Of a stretch of DNA of 6,093 nt, positions 5,546-6,093 are shown one piece after another. The notes under the pieces were generated by a model. It had not been told where the DNA came from and ran no database searches. It was given only the letters and a program-made list of their open reading frames with translations. Both the position numbers and the translations under genes were made by a program. This DNA is from Bryobacterales bacterium (GTDB taxonomy: Bacteria; Acidobacteriota; Terriglobia; Bryobacterales; Bryobacteraceae). The stretch is from NCBI GenBank assembly GCA_003139735.1, contig PLGA01000301.1, positions 1 to 6,093 of the forward strand. Reading direction: 5' to 3'. How positions within the stretch are numbered: the stretch's first letter is position 1; each line of letters opens with the position of its first letter.

Positions 5546-6093
5546 GTGCTGTTTCCGCCAAAATTCGCCTGGGAGCGCTACATCGTCTCCGCGCGGGTCC
5601 TCTTCGCGGTCGGCGGACTAATCGCGTTCTATCACCGGCCGCCTGCGACGGGGGCCGCGGTTCTCTTCGCCGTGCTGAGCGCGTTCCTGCTTTGCGCCCT
5701 GGCGCTGGCCATTCGGGGATCCCGGCAGGGCGGCATGCTGGGGCTGCTGGCATTGGTCGTGGATACCATCTACTTCATGGTGCTGGCGAGCTATGGGACC
5801 GAACGCCAGCTATGGCTCATTTCCCTCTTCTTTTTGTACCTGTTGACCGAGGCGCTGGCCTCTTACGGCCCCTGGGAAGTGGTGGGCGTCGCCCTGGTCG
5901 GCTCCGTCATCGGCGCCGCGCTTCCCAACCCCGCAGCGGTGGAGCGCGTAGTTGTGGTGGCCGGGGCCCTGGCCTCGGGTTTCGCGGTGAACAAGCGCCG
6001 CCAGAGTGTCCGGATCGCCGCTCTCCTGGAAGGGATCGAAGAAGCGCGCACCTCCGCGAGGCGGGTTGGCGAACTGGAGCGCGAAAGGATCGC
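5546..6093 (+). CDS. Six-helix membrane protein, probable sensor histidine kinase; C-terminus outside the window
   Basis: An open frame from GTG 5546 runs off the right edge after 182 codons. The product starts MLFPPKFAWERYIVSARVLF and has six likely membrane helices at about residues 12-29, 37-56, 63-84, 89-107, 110-127 and 132-148. A charged, helical cytosolic segment follows, with LLEGIEEARTSARRVGELER (160-179) then ERI at the cut. The sequence 'ELERERIA' at this place is what precedes the phospho-accepting His of HisKA_3 (NarX/DesK-type) kinases, usually continuing R-x-x-H-D-G; that part is not in the window, so the kinase call is inference. The GTG has GGAAG 7 nt upstream, overlapping the end of the methyltransferase gene, whose stop is 4 bp before. 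An ATG at 5541 is out of frame and soon hits a stop. The pair is probably one transcript. Confidence 0.72.
   Translation, partial: MLFPPKFAWERYIVSARVLFAVGGLIAFYHRPPATGAAVLFAVLSAFLLCALALAIRGSRQGGMLGLLALVVDTIYFMVLASYGTERQLWLISLFFLYLLTEALASYGPWEVVGVALVGSVIGAALPNPAAVERVVVVAGALASGFAVNKRRQSVRIAALLEGIEEARTSARRVGELERERI

Overview
The window is chromosomal, GC-rich and gene-dense, with no mobile-element, CRISPR, rRNA or tRNA signal. The protein sequences look like those of an Acidobacteriota bacterium, most likely of the Solibacter/Bryobacter group. That placement rests on recalled resemblance of the GroES/GroEL, MurJ-family and small-protein sequences and on the base composition; it is inference, not a search result.

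Layout. Positions 1-1145 (minus strand) hold the groES-groEL chaperonin operon; groEL runs off the left edge. Its upstream region (1146-1318) has a strong groES ribosome binding site, a degraded CIRCE operator and a possible promoter. Next, still on the minus strand, comes a two-gene unit: a 72-residue uncharacterised protein (1870-2088) followed by a single-domain asparaginase-like protein (1319-1840). A short divergent intergenic region (2089-2157) separates this from the plus-strand genes. These are a tartrate/D-malate-type dehydrogenase (2158-3222), a divergent MurJ/MviN-family flippase (3245-4837, 22 bp downstream), a 173-bp intergenic stretch with inverted repeats and two DnaA-box-like repeats, a methyltransferase with a signal peptide (5011-5541), and, 4 bp later, the start of a six-helix membrane protein that is probably a sensor histidine kinase (5546 to the right edge).

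How the genes relate. Only groES-groEL is a clear functional partnership: GroES caps the GroEL folding chamber, and HrcA would repress both through CIRCE. The dehydrogenase-flippase and methyltransferase-kinase pairs are spaced like co-transcribed genes, but no shared pathway is evident. No obvious undescribed multi-gene system is present. The points most worth checking are the MurJ-family protein lacking arginines essential in studied MurJ proteins, the apparently exported FAM173-like methyltransferase, the degraded CIRCE, and the single-domain asparaginase next to a small protein of unknown function.
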